Part shown: positions 63,451 through 64,000 of the stretch, piece by piece | Position numbering within the stretch: the stretch's first letter is position 1 | Layout: each line of letters begins with the position of its first letter | Assembly: GCF_000189635.1 (NCBI RefSeq) | Contig: NW_002476234.1 | Span: 1 to 64,000 of the forward strand | Direction: 5' to 3' | Origin: Tetrahymena thermophila SB210 | Lineage: Eukaryota > Ciliophora > Oligohymenophorea > Hymenostomatida > Tetrahymenidae | DNA length: 64,000 nt | Translations under genes and position numbers: made by a program | Notes under the pieces: model-generated | What the model was told of the DNA's origin: nothing | The model's input: only the letters and a program-made list of their open reading frames with translations | The model's database searches: none

Positions 63451-63937
63451 TCAAAAAATATCTTACAAGGATAGGTCATTCTTTTTATCAAGGTAATCTA
63501 TAATAAAAGTTTTATACATGTTTTTATAGTTGTTTGTTATAGGTTTTCTATTTGAGTTCTGGCTTACGTTTTTAGGATTTTTATATAAAGAATTATTATA
63601 AACTCTATTTCTAATATTATCTTCATTTCTTTAAGTTCTTGATTATCTGACTTTTTCCAATTTTGAATCTATATCAACATCTATTTTTTACTTTTTTAAA
63701 TAATCTATTTTTTTTTCTAATGGCACTCTATACTTAAATGGATTTGTAAAATCTCTAAGTTTGCTTGCGAGATCTATTTTCTTTTTATGTAAAATATAAA
63801 TTAACAAGATAGTTTGGTAATTAAGAAATTTATTACTCCTAGCTTTTTAATTTCATAAATGGCTTTGGTTTATCTGAACATCATTTTATCTATTCTTTTT
63901 TTAGCCAACTTACTTAACTCCATTTCGTCAATCTTTA
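63451..63937 (-). CDS. 3' part of a Lys/Asn-rich gene running off the window
   Basis: Two exons are visible on the minus strand: 63937-63837 (acceptor TTGCAG just upstream, so an internal exon) and 63780-63451, ending in TGA. The protein segment begins KIDEMELSKLAKKRIDKMM, continues IKKLGKIDLASKLRDFTNPF, and ends KKNDLSLQDIF. It is strongly basic and helical, with an Asn-rich middle. The upstream exons and start lie beyond base 64000. No family recognised. Confidence 0.65.
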
Positions 63938-64000
63938 CTGCAACTATTTTTAAAGTGTAATTTATTTTTAAATTTTAACTTTTGATTACTAATTTACATT

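Overview
This window is the end of a ciliate macronuclear chromosome, almost certainly Tetrahymena. Four features of the sequence support this. It opens with about 256 bases of pure CCCCAA telomere repeat. It is very AT-rich. Long reading frames appear only when TAA and TAG are read as Gln and TGA is the sole stop (translation table 6). The genes carry many 50-200 base introns bounded by GT and AG, whereas Paramecium introns are typically about 20-35 bases. Translated with the standard code, almost every gene here is shattered into fragments, so the gene models below were built by hand from table 6 frames, splice sites and phase.

Layout from the telomere inward: a subtelomeric spacer; an eight-exon MFS transporter read toward the telomere (883-3018, -); a secreted unknown protein (4463-6361, +); casein kinase 1 with a 1.1 kb intron (7966-about 10283, +); an empty 2.5 kb spacer; a voltage-gated K+ channel with a cyclic-nucleotide-binding domain (12842-15420, +); a ~2,080-residue polytopic membrane protein of the TmcB-like ciliate family (16166-22754, +); a coiled-coil/F-box-like protein (24474-25482, -); a long Q/N/S-rich protein (26179-29532, -); an ankyrin-repeat protein (30733-32657, -); TMEM107, a ciliary transition-zone protein (33455-34119, +); a Q/N-rich protein (35307-37413, -); a cyclic-nucleotide-binding protein with an in-frame TGA (38248-41582, +); a divergent UDP-N-acetylhexosamine pyrophosphorylase-like protein (42278-45089, -); a helical protein (45748-46946, -); a small basic protein of possible ciliary type (47470-48325, +); a RING-finger protein (48884-51005, -); two weak small genes (51235-51637, - and 51807-52590, +); a nuclear-looking unknown (52682-54470, -); RCE1 CAAX protease (55815-57454, +); a prion-like Q/N-rich protein (58996-61936, +); and the 3' part of a gene running off the end (63451-63937, -).

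No operon logic applies: genes are single eukaryotic units on both strands. A loose theme is membrane excitability and cilia (K+ channel, cyclic-nucleotide binding, TMEM107, CK1), but nothing in the sequence shows that they act together. The spacers are AT-rich and hold three recent-looking tandem duplications (about 170, 270 and 425 bases per copy). I saw no tRNA, rRNA, transposon or CRISPR. I did not find a convincing new multi-gene system. The items most worth checking are the in-frame TGA at 39075, the UAP-like protein with an altered nucleotide loop, the giant TmcB-like protein, and an orphan coding-like island at 23195-23560.
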